The notes: generated from the sequence alone by a model not told the origin. Numbered from the stretch's first letter, positions 1 through 8,862 are shown. The stretch is DNA of 36,813 bases from an uncultured Bacteroidia bacterium (GCA_902769875.1 CACXQV010000021.1:1-36813); one strand, 5' to 3'. Translations and numbers: made by a program.

Positions 1-3000
1 TTCGCGCAATGAGGGTTTCGGGGATGGGAGTCAACAAATCCACATCCGCGCCCGTCAGGTTGTCAATCAGGTGGAGGTAATCCAAATCCAAGTTTTCAAT
101 GTCGAAGGAAAGGGTGTAGGTGCCGTCCTTCGCGGCCTTGAAATTCAGGGGCATCTCCGTAGAGACGGTGCATACACCGTCTGTGCAACCTGTACCATTC
201 GTGGAGACGGTGCATGCACCGTCTCTACCAACTGAGACGATGGCGTAGTCCTTCCCGCCTTGCGGGATGTAGACCTTCGCATCGGTGCGACCAAAGTCGA
301 ATTTCTCCAAGGTGCCGCCATCCTTGAAATTGATGATGGCGTTGTCCAACAAGGTCGTCGACGAGGCCTCTCCTCTTTGCTCGGCTTCTTGGTTCACCGT
401 GATTTGCAATTGTTTGGGCTGGGGGGCTGCGGCATCAGGATTGACCCTCTGGAAGTGGACGTTCGAAGAAGTCGTCTGCACCATCACGCCCTCGCCCGGA
501 GCGATAATCTTGATCCCTTCGGTGTAGGCCACCACCGCACCATTATCGATAACGTATGCCGTGGCGTTTATTCTCGCATTATGGAGGAAGGGGTTGCCCA
601 CAAGGTTGAACCCGTTCAAGACCTCAGCCTCATGCGTCAGACCGTATTTTTGGACATAAAGTTCGCTCATCCTAACCTTGCCGCTGATTTTGAGCGTCGT
701 GCCCTCGTCGTTGGCGTAGAGGTAGCCCCTGCCGTAGGAGAGGCCGAAGCCGCTGTTCGAGTTGCCGGGCTTGTGGTTCATCCAGTAGTGGGTAGGCTCG
801 TCGTAATAGTAGAGGTCGTAGTCGTTGACGAGGAAACCGTTCTCTGCCGAGGGCGTCACGCTGTTCGCTCCTACCACGGGTGAGCCGATGAAGTACCAGC
901 CGGCACTGCTGCTGCCGTCGTGGCCCGCTATTTCCTTCTCCAAGGTCACCGTGATATTCTGGTTGTTGATGTTTTGGTAATGGAAGAGCTGGCCGCCGTC
1001 CTTCAGGGTGAGTGTGTGCTCGTCGGTGCCTTTGATGGCGTTGGCATAGGCCACGATGCCTGCGGGGATGGTGGCGTTGGCGCGGAGAAAGACGTTGTCG
1101 CTCGCCGTGGGCACACCTGCGGGCACCCAGTTGCCGGCCTCGTTCCAGTTGCCTTCGTAGAAGAAGAACTTGCCCGCGTTCTGATCAAGGGTCTTGAACA
1201 TGAGGACATCGCTCCAGTTGTCGCATTCGTCGAGGTTGCTCTTCACCTGCGCTTCGTATCTCATGCCTGCCGTGAGGCCGGAGAGGCTGTGCATGTTGCC
1301 CGTCACGGTAACGGGGTCTGTCCACTCGCCTGCGGCCACGGCAACCGGATTGCCGATAAGGACGTTGTCGATGTGAAGGTCATTCACCCAGTCGTAATTG
1401 TTGTCGGTGCGCACGCAGTGGAAGGCGATGCGGACATTCTGGCCCTCATAGTCGGCAAGACTTATGCCGCTCACGTTTTGGCCCGTGTGGGGAATGCTGT
1501 TGAGGACATATTCGGAGCCGGAGTTGTTCCATTCGCGGAGGGTTTGCCACGACGACATGTTGTCGGTGGTAATCTTCACAATGAACATGGTTTGGTCGTT
1601 GCATGGCGTGGCGGGCGGGTTGCTGTTGTCGTGGTCGGTGAGGGCGACATCGAAACTGAGGGTGTAGTTTTCGCCGACGGTGAAGCCGGGCGTAATCAGC
1701 CAATAGTTGGTGTTGGGGTCGTAGAGGCGGCAACGCATGTTGTAGGCGCCCAATCCGTAGGTGGTGAATAGCCAGCCGAACTGGGTGGGCAAAAACGACC
1801 CGATGGATGTGATTTGGTAGCGGTCCCAGCCGGCGGGCAATTCGTCCGTGCTGAAAGGCTCGTCGATGACGGTGCCATCGTAATGGGCCGCCGTCCTGTG
1901 GCGCACCGCATAGTTGCCGAGCAGCCCTTCCCAAGTGATGTCGGCGGTCTCTTGCGTGAGGTTGCCGACGGCGAGGTTGAAGGGCATGGGACAAGGATTG
2001 AGGGAAACCGTCACATCGTCAACGAAGCAGCGGTAAAAACTTGTCGTGCTCCACTTGAAAGCCAAACGCTCGGCCTCGGCGGGCACGTTTTCCAACACCG
2101 TGCTATGCTGTATCTGGTTACCGTTGTTGTTGCTGTAAGTGACGATAGTGGTAAAACTGCTGCCGGTGCCGTCGTCCTCGGCGGTGAGGTAGCCCAATTG
2201 GAGTGTGCCATTGTTGCTGTCGGTCTTCATCCAGAAACTGACTTGCAGTTGGTTGAGGGGATTGCTGAACTCGGGAAGCATGGCGTATGCGTCGCCATCG
2301 TTATAGAACGCCAACGACTGTGTGCCGTCGTGGTGCCAACTGGTACTGTTGTGCGGCCTGATTCCTTCGGTTGACGTGCGGTATCCCAGCCAACAATCGG
2401 GGAGTGGGCCTGAAAAATTGTAGGGGCCTCCCTCGGGGCTTTCAAAGCCTTGCGTGTAAGGCGCATCTAAGGTTATCTCGTATGACCCGCAAAGGGTGGT
2501 GAAGCCGATGACATTCCAAAGGTCGGTATTGCATGTGGGCTTCACGCGCACATAGTAATAGGTTCCTGGGCTGAGGCCTTCCAACAGGTAGTTCTCGTGG
2601 CTGTCGGTTTCTTCGTCGACCAAGATGTTGCTGAAGGCCGCATCGGTGGCCAATTGCACGTTCCATGCCTCTTGGCTGTCGTCAAACAATTCCCAACTCA
2701 GGCAGGCGGAAGTGGAGGACAAATTGTCCACGCTCAAATTGCCCACCGGGAAGCAGTCGAGCGCACAAATCGACACTTCCACATCGTCAATGACGCAACT
2801 CAAATCGCTTTCGCTCCATTTGAAGGCCAAACGGTGCGCCGCCTCGGGCACATAGAGCAGGTAGGCGGTGTGCTGCGTCCATTCACCGAAAGTCGGCTCG
2901 AAGTCTGCAATGGCCGTAAAGGTGTTGCAGTTGCCCTCGTCCTCGGCAGTGAGGTAGCCCAATTGAAATCGGCCATCACCGCATCTCAACCAAAAACTGA

Positions 3001-4105
3001 TTTGCAGTTCGTTTAAGGGATAGCTGAACTCAGGCAGGATGGCGTAGGTATCATCACTGGTTCCACTTTTGAACGAAAGGAATTGTGTGCCGCCGTGGAC
3101 GTTCGCGGAGCCTGCGGTTGTATTGTGCGGGCCGACACTGCCTGTCGTGTACGACTCCCAGCAGGCAGGAAGGCGGCCTAACACATTATAATTGGTTCCT
3201 TCGGGATTTTCAAAGCCTTCCGTGTAAGGTGCATTGGCAGTCACGGTGATTGGACCGTTGCATGGGGGCATGGTCCAGAACTGGACGGTGTTGCTCCAAA
3301 GGTCGTCGCTGCACGAGGGCTTCACGCGCACATAGTAATAAGTGTCGGGGTCGAGGCCTTCCACAAGATAGTTCTCGTGGCTGTCGGCCTCAAGGTTGGC
3401 CACGTTCTCGGTGAAGTTGGCATCGGTGGCCACTTGCACGTTCCATGCGGTTTGGTTGTTGTCCATCAACTCCCAACTCAGGTAGGCGGAGTTTGAGGCC
3501 ACCCTGCCCAAATCCAAATTGCCTACGGGAGAGCAAAAACCAAGGGGAATAACCGAAACTTCCACATCGTCAATGTCAATAGATAAAAAAACTCCTTCCA
3601 TGATTTTGAACGCCAAGCGGTGCGCCGTTGCAGGCACATTAAGCAGATAGTTGGTGTACTGAACCCAAGATCCAGAAGTGTAATCTGCAATGGCCGTAAA
3701 GGTGTTGCAGGTGCCGTCGTCCTCGGCAGTGAGGTAGCCTAAGCGGAGTTGGCCTGAACCGACGCCAGCCGTTCTCATCCAAAAACTGATTTGCAACTCG
3801 TCCAAAGGGTTGCTGAACTCCGGCAGGACGGCATAGCCTGTAGGCTCAATATTCAGGCTGTAAGATCCACTGTGTGGGTCAGAATTATTAACAGACGGGG
3901 CATAATAGCCTGTCGTAGGATATACGTCCCAGCAATCGGGGAGCACCCCATCTTCAAAGCCTTGGGAGTATGGGGCATCGGTGGCAATGGCGATAGGCCC
4001 GTTGCAGTCGCGGCTTTGCGCCCATGCCGCCAAGGGCAGCAAGAAGCCGAGCATCAAGAGCAGCGCGGCGGCGCGTTTTGTTTTGGTTTTCAGGTTGTTG
4101 TTCAT
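1..4105 (-). CDS. Large secreted multidomain protein (repeated choice-of-anchor/MAM-like and fibronectin III-like modules), C-terminus outside window
   Basis: The frame is open from an ATG at 4105-4103 to the left edge, so at least 1368 residues are visible and the stop is not. Residues 1-29 form a signal peptide (Lys/Arg start, Leu-rich core, AAWA before the mature end). Three modules of about 250 residues follow, starting near residues 34, 283 and 536. Each has a lectin-like jelly-roll segment (APY-QGFE, PxCW, LPEFSxPLxxLQISFWM, LGYLTAEDxG, IDDVEV) and a fibronectin III-like segment. A fourth related domain ends in HIDNVLIG, followed by another FN3-like stretch and a beta-rich region ending LDYLHLIDNLTGADVDLL, typical of the part just before a T9SS sorting domain. 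I infer a cell-surface or secreted protein sorted by T9SS; the tail itself is not in view. Enzymatic function is unknown. A palindromic repeat at 159-228 encodes part of the protein. A Bacteroidota-type promoter lies at 4226-4256. Confidence 0.85.
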   Translation of the reverse strand, partial: MNNNLKTKTKRAAALLLMLGFLLPLAAWAQSRDCNGPIAIATDAPYSQGFEDGVLPDCWDVYPTTGYYAPSVNNSDPHSGSYSLNIEPTGYAVLPEFSNPLDELQISFWMRTAGVGSGQLRLGYLTAEDDGTCNTFTAIADYTSGSWVQYTNYLLNVPATAHRLAFKIMEGVFLSIDIDDVEVSVIPLGFCSPVGNLDLGRVASNSAYLSWELMDNNQTAWNVQVATDANFTENVANLEADSHENYLVEGLDPDTYYYVRVKPSCSDDLWSNTVQFWTMPPCNGPITVTANAPYTEGFENPEGTNYNVLGRLPACWESYTTGSVGPHNTTAGSANVHGGTQFLSFKSGTSDDTYAILPEFSYPLNELQISFWLRCGDGRFQLGYLTAEDEGNCNTFTAIADFEPTFGEWTQHTAYLLYVPEAAHRLAFKWSESDLSCVIDDVEVSICALDCFPVGNLSVDNLSSTSACLSWELFDDSQEAWNVQLATDAAFSNILVDEETDSHENYLLEGLSPGTYYYVRVKPTCNTDLWNVIGFTTLCGSYEITLDAPYTQGFESPEGGPYNFSGPLPDCWLGYRTSTEGIRPHNSTSWHHDGTQSLAFYNDGDAYAMLPEFSNPLNQLQVSFWMKTDSNNGTLQLGYLTAEDDGTGSSFTTIVTYSNNNGNQIQHSTVLENVPAEAERLAFKWSTTSFYRCFVDDVTVSLNPCPMPFNLAVGNLTQETADITWEGLLGNYAVRHRTAAHYDGTVIDEPFSTDELPAGWDRYQITSIGSFLPTQFGWLFTTYGLGAYNMRCRLYDPNTNYWLITPGFTVGENYTLSFDVALTDHDNSNPPATPCNDQTMFIVKITTDNMSSWQTLREWNNSGSEYVLNSIPHTGQNVSGISLADYEGQNVRIAFHCVRTDNNYDWVNDLHIDNVLIGNPVAVAAGEWTDPVTVTGNMHSLSGLTAGMRYEAQVKSNLDECDNWSDVLMFKTLDQNAGKFFFYEGNWNEAGNWVPAGVPTASDNVFLRANATIPAGIVAYANAIKGTDEHTLTLKDGGQLFHYQNINNQNITVTLEKEIAGHDGSSSAGWYFIGSPVVGANSVTPSAENGFLVNDYDLYYYDEPTHYWMNHKPGNSNSGFGLSYGRGYLYANDEGTTLKISGKVRMSELYVQKYGLTHEAEVLNGFNLVGNPFLHNARINATAYVIDNGAVVAYTEGIKIIAPGEGVMVQTTSSNVHFQRVNPDAAAPQPKQLQITVNQEAEQRGEASSTTLLDNAIINFKDGGTLEKFDFGRTDAKVYIPQGGKDYAIVSVGRDGACTVSTNGTGCTDGVCTVSTEMPLNFKAAKDGTYTLSFDIENLDLDYLHLIDNLTGADVDLLTPIPETLIAR
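159..228. repeat. Palindromic repeat pair embedded in the coding frame of the large secreted protein
   Basis: Two copies of a hairpin unit lie head to tail. The second contains a perfect 22-base palindrome at 204-225 (arm GAGACGGTGCA) flanked by GTAGAG/CTCTAC-type ends. The first copy, 159-184, has the same stem with one changed loop base. The frame stays open and yields a duplicated DG-CTVST motif. Related units occur at 10929-10954 and 21667-21693. Confidence 0.7.
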
Positions 4106-4225
4106 GATATTTTTGGTTTGAATCAAGGCAATCATGGGCGCCTTTGCTGTTGTTGGTAAGTTTGTGTCCATGGTTAGGGTTGATTTTGTTTGTGAATAAT
4201 AAATTAAAGAACTATTTGTCGGGCG

Positions 4226-4256
4226 CAAAGATAGGGAATTTTTCGGGAAAGTCAAG
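4226..4256 (-). promoter_or_regulatory. Promoter of the large secreted protein gene
   Basis: On the minus strand, TATCTTTG (4233-4226) matches the Bacteroidota -7 box TAnnTTTG. CTTG (4256-4253) sits exactly 19 bases upstream as the -33 element. The start codon follows about 120 bases downstream after an AT-rich leader. Confidence 0.7.
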
Positions 4257-4608
4257 GGAAAGTTTCGCCCCAGCCCTTGCGGAATGGGGGAAAGGTGTAA
4301 CATTAATGGGGTATCAAAACCAAGGTGGCGACGGCCAGGGGCTTTTCTTTTTTGCTTCGGTTGATAAAGCTACAAATTATCCCCAAAATTCAAATCACAA
4401 TGGTATTTGAGGCGGCAGCATTGGATAGCCTTTGCGGAGATGATTCGGCGGATTGTCTGATGCAGTGTGATTGATTGGAACCTCAAAACAACATGATGGG
4501 CCTTTCGGCAAAACAGCAAGTCTTGCGCGAACCGGCCATCCCATGGCTTCCGAAACGGTTCATGCAAGACTTGCTTGGTTGCGGGTGGCTACCCGAGAAG
4601 CGCCGCAT
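4257..4608. other. Intergenic region with a long nested hairpin
   Basis: No credible gene is seen here. The main structure is an interrupted palindrome at 4515-4575: perfect 12-base outer arms (AGCAAGTCTTGC, 4515-4526 and its complement 4564-4575), then GAACCG/CGGTTC and GCCAT/ATGGC inner arms around a three-base loop, with one 8-base bulge. It lies 33 bases past the stop of the peptidase gene and could act as its 3' structure or terminator, although there is no strong T run. It may equally be a small non-autonomous repeat. Confidence 0.55.
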
Positions 4609-6255
4609 TTACTTCAGCAGCACCTGAGGCCCCATCTCAAAATAGATGTCGGTGGGAATGCCAGCTTTGTTCACACGGTCGAGGTCGGCTTGCAGCTCAG
4701 GCTTGATAACGCTCATCTCACCCATCCAGGCCTTGGTGGCTTCATAGTCGCCATTGCCTTGGTGCACGAGGATGTCGCCAGCGAGCTTTTCAACAGCCAC
4801 TTTCATCTTCCCGAAGTCGATGGCATAGCGGCCTTCTTCGTTGCGCACAAAAGCACCTTCGTTCTTGAAATAGTTGAAGGTAAGCATGTTGGCCTTGCCA
4901 TGGGCACTGGCCGCACCGAAACGCACCGAGCGGAAAATGCCCGCCATGAAAGTGGTGTAGTTGTCTTCCATCGTGGTAGTGGTGTATTCGCCCATTTCGG
5001 CCAATTTGGTCACCAAGTAGAGACCCAACACATCGGCTTTGGCTTCTTCGAGGGCATTGTATTGGTTGCCAAGGGCTTCGCGCACGGTGCCCTTGCCCGT
5101 GATGGTGTTCTTGATGCCCATGCCGTGGGCGGTTTCGTGGAACATCACGTTTGAGAAGAAGGCGTCAAACTTGATGTGCTCCATCGATTCGGGAGTCATC
5201 AGTTCCTTGGAGATGGGTTCCAGAATCTTCTCGAACTTGGCCTGCATGGCGTTCTTCAGTTGCAGTTTGCGGGTGCCGCGTTGCAGTTGCACGCGCTCGT
5301 CGTTGGGCAGGTTGATGGCGATGGTCTTCGAGTTGGCGTTGCAGTCGCCGGCGTAATACACCACGTCGTAGGCGGCAAGGTCGACATCGGAGCCGGGCAC
5401 TTCCTTCTTGTATTCGGCGGGCACAGGCAGTTGCTTTTGCAGTTCAGGCACAAAAGCAGCGTAACGGGCCAATTTCTTGGTCCAATCCTGATCCTTGATG
5501 AGGATGAAAGCCTCGTGCGAAGCCTTGATACCATAGCGGGCATCGGTGTAGTTCTCGATGGGGCCAATCACCATGTCGATGTTGTTGTTGCGCACGTCCA
5601 TCCATTGCATGTCGCTCTCGAAATACTCGTCGGTGCGAAGGGCTTTGGCACGGAGGCGGAGGTATTCGGCAAATTCTTCATCGCCAGCAAGTTCAGAGGC
5701 ATCGTCAAGCAGCGAAGCGGCCTTCTTGATTTGCTCGGCAAAGTAGTCGTGATACCACACGCACTTCAGCGCACCGTTCTCGTCGCGCACAATCATGGTG
5801 TACTGGCTGGTCTTGTTCGGGTCGTCGAAGGCGTTCCACTCGTCCTCGGTCATGTCGGCGGGATAGAATTGTGCGCCGGCGGGTTTCGGGCCAATGCCAT
5901 CCACGAAGGGCTTGTTGCCGTCTAAGCCGTCCCAAGGGCCGTAGGCGATGGTGGCCAATTTCTTGATGTCGGCGTTGTCGCCAATCATTTCCATAAGTTG
6001 GGCTTTGTCGCCGTAGTTCTCACACCAGAAAAGCTGGTCCATGATGTCGGCGGCTTCAAAGAGCAGCGGCATCATTTGTTTCTCGTTGTCGCTCAGGTGG
6101 TCGATGTTGGTCGTCAAAGTATACAGGGCATACTTGTCCGACAGATGCGTTTCTTGCTTGACAGGCTCGGCGGTCTGTTCAGGCTTCTTGTTGTTGTCGC
6201 AGGCGGTGGCAGCGATGGCCAAGGCCGCAATGATTGCTAAATGCTTGATTTTCAT
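4609..6255 (-). CDS. M49-like (dipeptidyl peptidase III-like) zinc metallopeptidase, lipoprotein
   Basis: The protein has 548 residues. The N-terminus is a lipoprotein signal: hydrophobic residues 6-18, then Cys19 in an A-T-A-C lipobox, followed by a charged linker, so it should be anchored in a membrane facing the periplasm or surface. The zinc site is visible: HETAH at 373-377 (HEXXH) and EEAKAD at 403-408, the second M49 motif (EExRAE/D in dipeptidyl peptidase III). Classical family members use a longer HEXXGH motif; this one has the five-residue HEXXH form, as some bacterial members do. Relatives are sometimes misnamed in databases because of fusions to other enzymes; nothing here suggests another activity. 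The likely role is removal of short peptides from the N-terminus of peptides, but substrate range is inferred. It appears monocistronic: its own promoter lies at 6322-6329 and a long hairpin follows the stop. Confidence 0.85.
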   Translation of the reverse strand: MKIKHLAIIAALAIAATACDNNKKPEQTAEPVKQETHLSDKYALYTLTTNIDHLSDNEKQMMPLLFEAADIMDQLFWCENYGDKAQLMEMIGDNADIKKLATIAYGPWDGLDGNKPFVDGIGPKPAGAQFYPADMTEDEWNAFDDPNKTSQYTMIVRDENGALKCVWYHDYFAEQIKKAASLLDDASELAGDEEFAEYLRLRAKALRTDEYFESDMQWMDVRNNNIDMVIGPIENYTDARYGIKASHEAFILIKDQDWTKKLARYAAFVPELQKQLPVPAEYKKEVPGSDVDLAAYDVVYYAGDCNANSKTIAINLPNDERVQLQRGTRKLQLKNAMQAKFEKILEPISKELMTPESMEHIKFDAFFSNVMFHETAHGMGIKNTITGKGTVREALGNQYNALEEAKADVLGLYLVTKLAEMGEYTTTTMEDNYTTFMAGIFRSVRFGAASAHGKANMLTFNYFKNEGAFVRNEEGRYAIDFGKMKVAVEKLAGDILVHQGNGDYEATKAWMGEMSVIKPELQADLDRVNKAGIPTDIYFEMGPQVLLK

Positions 6256-6321
6256 TTTGGTAAAATTTTAGGATTTCATATTTCAGATTTCAAATTTAAA
6301 GACCGAAGTGGGTTTGAGCCG

Positions 6322-6329
6322 CAAAGATA
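6322..6329 (-). promoter_or_regulatory. -7 promoter element of the M49-like peptidase gene
   Basis: TATCTTTG on the minus strand matches the Bacteroidota -7 consensus TAnnTTTG and lies about 70 bases before the start codon. No clear -33 element is present. Confidence 0.5.
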
Positions 6330-6337
6330 GGCAAAAG

Positions 6338-7474
6338 TCAGATATAATCCGAATAATTATTCATATTCACCACCGTAAATTGTGCCTCTGGATAAGCCTC
6401 GGCAAAGGCTTTTGGTGCCGCTGGCGACTTCTTCCCCGACTTCATCTCAAAGGCGTTCATAACTCCCGAGCCAATCTCTATCAGGTCAATCTCTTGTTTG
6501 TCGTAGGTGCGCCAAAAGTGGAACTCAAGCCCAAGTCGCTCATTTTGATTGCGTTTCATTCGCTCGGTGATGATGTAGTTCTCCCAAAGTGCGCCACGGT
6601 CGGCATCGGTACGAAGCGAAAGTGGCTCGAAATTGCGGATGACCGCATTGCGAACCCCGTTATCGGTATAATACCACTTGCTCGATTTCGTGACCTCTTT
6701 CCGAAGGTTCTTGGAGAAGCCGCCCAAACGATACAACACGAACACCTTTTGCAGCAAGTCCAAATAACGCTCGACCGTGTTCTTGCTGATTCCCAACTGT
6801 TTGCCTACCTCCTCACAGGATAGTTCATCGCCCATTTGGTAGGCCACCAAGCGCAGCAAGTCACGAATCTTGGCCGAGTTCTTGATGCCATCGACGGCGA
6901 GAATGTCTTTGAGCAGATACGACTCCACTATATCATTAATGTATTCCTTTTTCTCCGCAAACGTGTCCAACATAACCACCTCGGGATAGGAGCCGTAAAT
7001 CAGTCGCGCCTCCAAATTCCGTTTGCTCTCGATGGGCGACTCCACCGTGGCAATCTCCTGTTGCGAAAAAGGCAACAAAACAAACTGCGTTCCTCGGCCC
7101 ACCAAAGGCTCGCCGGCCTGGTTTTTCAGGTCGAAGGAAGATGAACCGCTCGCAATGACGCGGATGCCGGGAACTTCGTCCACGATGAGTTTCAACTTCT
7201 TCCCGATGTCGGGGATGTGTTGCGCCTCGTCGATGGCCAACAGATCCACACCCTCCAACACATGGCGATAGTTGGCAATGCTTATCGGCTCCAACATGGC
7301 AATGGAATCGGCATCCTCGCCGTTGAGCATGAGCGACTTGCCTTTAAACGATTGCACGATTTGCTTAAGCAGGAAAGTCTTCCCCACTCGGCGCGGCCCG
7401 AAAACCAGCATGACCTTTTGTGGCTTCATGCGCTCCTCCACCCGCTGTTGCGATGCCCTTTGAATCGTATCCAT
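6338..7474 (-). CDS. ATP-binding protein, AAA domain plus DUF4143
   Basis: The protein has 378 residues from the ATG at 7474. A longer frame extends to 7528, but the promoter -7 box (7495-7502) lies inside that extension, so the downstream start is preferred. Walker A is GPRRVGKT at 26-33 and Walker B is LLAIDEAQ at about 78-85. A winged-helix-like stretch (LGISKNTVERYLDLLQK) and a C-terminal region ending in an EIGSGVMNAFEMKSG segment match the DUF4143 family, whose C-terminal fold resembles restriction-type nucleases. These solitary ATPases are common and scattered in Bacteroidota; their cellular role is not established. The gene lies between the double palindrome terminator of the acyl-CoA dehydrogenase and the peptidase gene, with its own promoter. 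Confidence 0.85.
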   Translation of the reverse strand: MDTIQRASQQRVEERMKPQKVMLVFGPRRVGKTFLLKQIVQSFKGKSLMLNGEDADSIAMLEPISIANYRHVLEGVDLLAIDEAQHIPDIGKKLKLIVDEVPGIRVIASGSSSFDLKNQAGEPLVGRGTQFVLLPFSQQEIATVESPIESKRNLEARLIYGSYPEVVMLDTFAEKKEYINDIVESYLLKDILAVDGIKNSAKIRDLLRLVAYQMGDELSCEEVGKQLGISKNTVERYLDLLQKVFVLYRLGGFSKNLRKEVTKSSKWYYTDNGVRNAVIRNFEPLSLRTDADRGALWENYIITERMKRNQNERLGLEFHFWRTYDKQEIDLIEIGSGVMNAFEMKSGKKSPAAPKAFAEAYPEAQFTVVNMNNYSDYI

Positions 7475-7494
7475 ATCATTGAGAATTAACGGTG

Positions 7495-7525
7495 CAAAAG
7501 TACGATAATTTCTCCTTCTGACAAG
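7495..7525 (-). promoter_or_regulatory. Promoter of the DUF4143 ATPase gene
   Basis: The minus strand reads TACTTTTG (7502-7495) as the -7 box with CTTG (7525-7522) 19 bases upstream. Transcription should start near 7488, which supports the start codon at 7474. Confidence 0.7.
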
Positions 7526-7535
7526 CAAAAAACAA

Positions 7536-7595
7536 AAATTCCGTCAGTCAACTGACGGAATTTAGCTAAATTGCGTCAGTTGACTGACGCAATTT
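7536..7595 (-). terminator. Twin perfect palindromes, probable tandem terminator of the acyl-CoA dehydrogenase gene
   Basis: Two 28-base palindromes sit 4 bases apart: 7568-7595 and 7536-7563. Each has perfect 13-base arms around a 2-base centre, and they differ at one position per arm (AAATTGCGTCAGT against AAATTCCGTCAGT). Read on the minus strand, the second stem ends in AATTTTTGTTTTTT, a good intrinsic terminator tail, 21 bases past the stop of the dehydrogenase gene. Being symmetric and just upstream of the next promoter, they could also bind a dimeric regulator. Confidence 0.65.
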
Positions 7596-7615
7596 ACGAT
7601 TTTCACATTCAAAAA

Positions 7616-8758
7616 TCAGCACCCAATGGCCCTCGAAATCACCAAACGGAGGATTTCGGAAGTGCCTTCGCCAATTTGCAGGATGCGCTGGTCGCGGTAG
7701 AAACGCTCCATGTCGAACTCCTTCAGCAGCCCGTGACCGCCCATCACCTGAACGGCGTTGTCGCACACTTCGGCAGCCACCTCGGAGCAATAGAGCTTGG
7801 CCATTGCAGCCTCTTTCCCGAAGGGACGGTGTTGGTCCTTGAGCCAGCAGGCGTGATAGAGCAGATTTCTGGCAGCCTCAATCTTCACGGCCATATCGGC
7901 CAACTTGAAGGCCACGGCTTGGAACTTGCTCACGGGCTTGCCGAACTGCACGCGCTTCTTCGAGTAGGCCAAAGCCATCTCGTAGGCGCCTTGCGCACAG
8001 CCCAAACCCATCGCGGCAATCGACAGGCGGCCCGAATCCAACGTAGCAAGCATAATGTGAGAGCCTTCGCCGGGCTTGCCGAGAATGCAGTCGTCGCCGA
8101 GGCGCACATCATTGAATACGAGCTTGCCCGTGTTGGAGGCGCGCCACATCATTTTGTCGTGCATAGGTGTCTGGGTGTAACCACCTTTCGAGTTCTCGAC
8201 GAGCAGGGCCGTAAACTCCGGTTTGCCGTCCTTTTCGCCCGAAATCGCTTGGACGGTGGTGCCCAAGGTGAGCGGGGTCGCGCTGTTGGTGATGAAGATT
8301 TTGAAGCCGTTGAGGTGCCACAGCGTGCCGTCGTATTTGGCGGTGGTCTTGGTGCCGCGCGAGTCGCTGCCGGCATCTTCCTCAGTCAGGCCGAAGCCCC
8401 AAAGACGGTCTTTGCAGAGGCGGGGCAGATAGCGTTGTTTTTGCTCCTCGGTGCCATAGTCCTTGATGGGGCCAATGCCCAATGAGTTGTCGGCGGCGAT
8501 GGTGGCGGCAGTGGAGCCGTCCACACGGGCCAATTCCTCCACGGCGATGATATAACTCAGATTGTCAAGCCCTTGGCCGCCATATTCTTTCGGAACGGTC
8601 ATACCCAAAAGGCCAAGTTCGGCCATTTTCAGGGTCAGTTCAACATCGAAATGCTGGTCTTCGTCGTTTTGGCGAGCCACGGGTTTCACTTCCTGTTCGG
8701 CGAAGTCGCGCACACGCTGGCGCAGGACTTCTTGTTCGTTTGTCAAGTCAAAGTTCAT
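7616..8758 (-). CDS. Acyl-CoA dehydrogenase
   Basis: The protein has 380 residues, the usual length of a soluble acyl-CoA dehydrogenase. Family signatures are in order: N-terminal helical domain with KEYGGQGLDNLSY, the middle beta domain with GFGLTEEDAGSDSRGTKTTA (FAD and substrate binding) and KIFITNS, and a C-terminal helical domain with YSKKRVQFGKPVSKFQAVAFKLADM and VQVMGGHGLLKEF. The catalytic base is predicted to be Glu364 in IGEGTSEI. It removes two hydrogens from an acyl-CoA to form the 2,3-enoyl-CoA, passing electrons to an electron-transfer flavoprotein not seen here. Chain-length preference cannot be fixed; short or branched substrates are plausible given the neighbouring biotin-dependent carboxylase. 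It lies 99 bases downstream of that gene on the same strand, with no promoter motif in the gap, so co-transcription is likely. Confidence 0.92.
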   Translation of the reverse strand: MNFDLTNEQEVLRQRVRDFAEQEVKPVARQNDEDQHFDVELTLKMAELGLLGMTVPKEYGGQGLDNLSYIIAVEELARVDGSTAATIAADNSLGIGPIKDYGTEEQKQRYLPRLCKDRLWGFGLTEEDAGSDSRGTKTTAKYDGTLWHLNGFKIFITNSATPLTLGTTVQAISGEKDGKPEFTALLVENSKGGYTQTPMHDKMMWRASNTGKLVFNDVRLGDDCILGKPGEGSHIMLATLDSGRLSIAAMGLGCAQGAYEMALAYSKKRVQFGKPVSKFQAVAFKLADMAVKIEAARNLLYHACWLKDQHRPFGKEAAMAKLYCSEVAAEVCDNAVQVMGGHGLLKEFDMERFYRDQRILQIGEGTSEILRLVISRAIGC

Positions 8759-8775
8759 AATATATTGTATTTTAA

Positions 8776-8862
8776 GCTCTTGGCTCTTGGCTTTTGACTC
8801 TTGGCAGCTTTTATTTTGTTAGTTGCCAAAAGCCAATGGCCAACGGCCAAAATCCAACTATT
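8776..8862. repeat. Imperfect inverted repeat in the gap between carboxylase and acyl-CoA dehydrogenase genes
   Basis: The plus strand contains GGCTCTTGGCTTTTGACTC and, some 30 bases later, GCCAAAAGCCAATGGCC. Together they form a long imperfect inverted repeat built from TTGGC/GCCAA units. It may be a dispersed intergenic repeat or an RNA-level structure affecting the downstream gene. Confidence 0.45.

Noticed and set aside
260-1771. Long plus-strand frames of 207 and 283 codons
   Set aside because: They lie opposite the open frame of the large secreted protein, which has a signal peptide, a promoter and repeated domains. The plus frames have none.
4144-4410. 88-codon plus-strand frame in the first intergenic region
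   Set aside because: It spans the promoter of the large secreted protein on the other strand, has no upstream promoter and no protein-like pattern.
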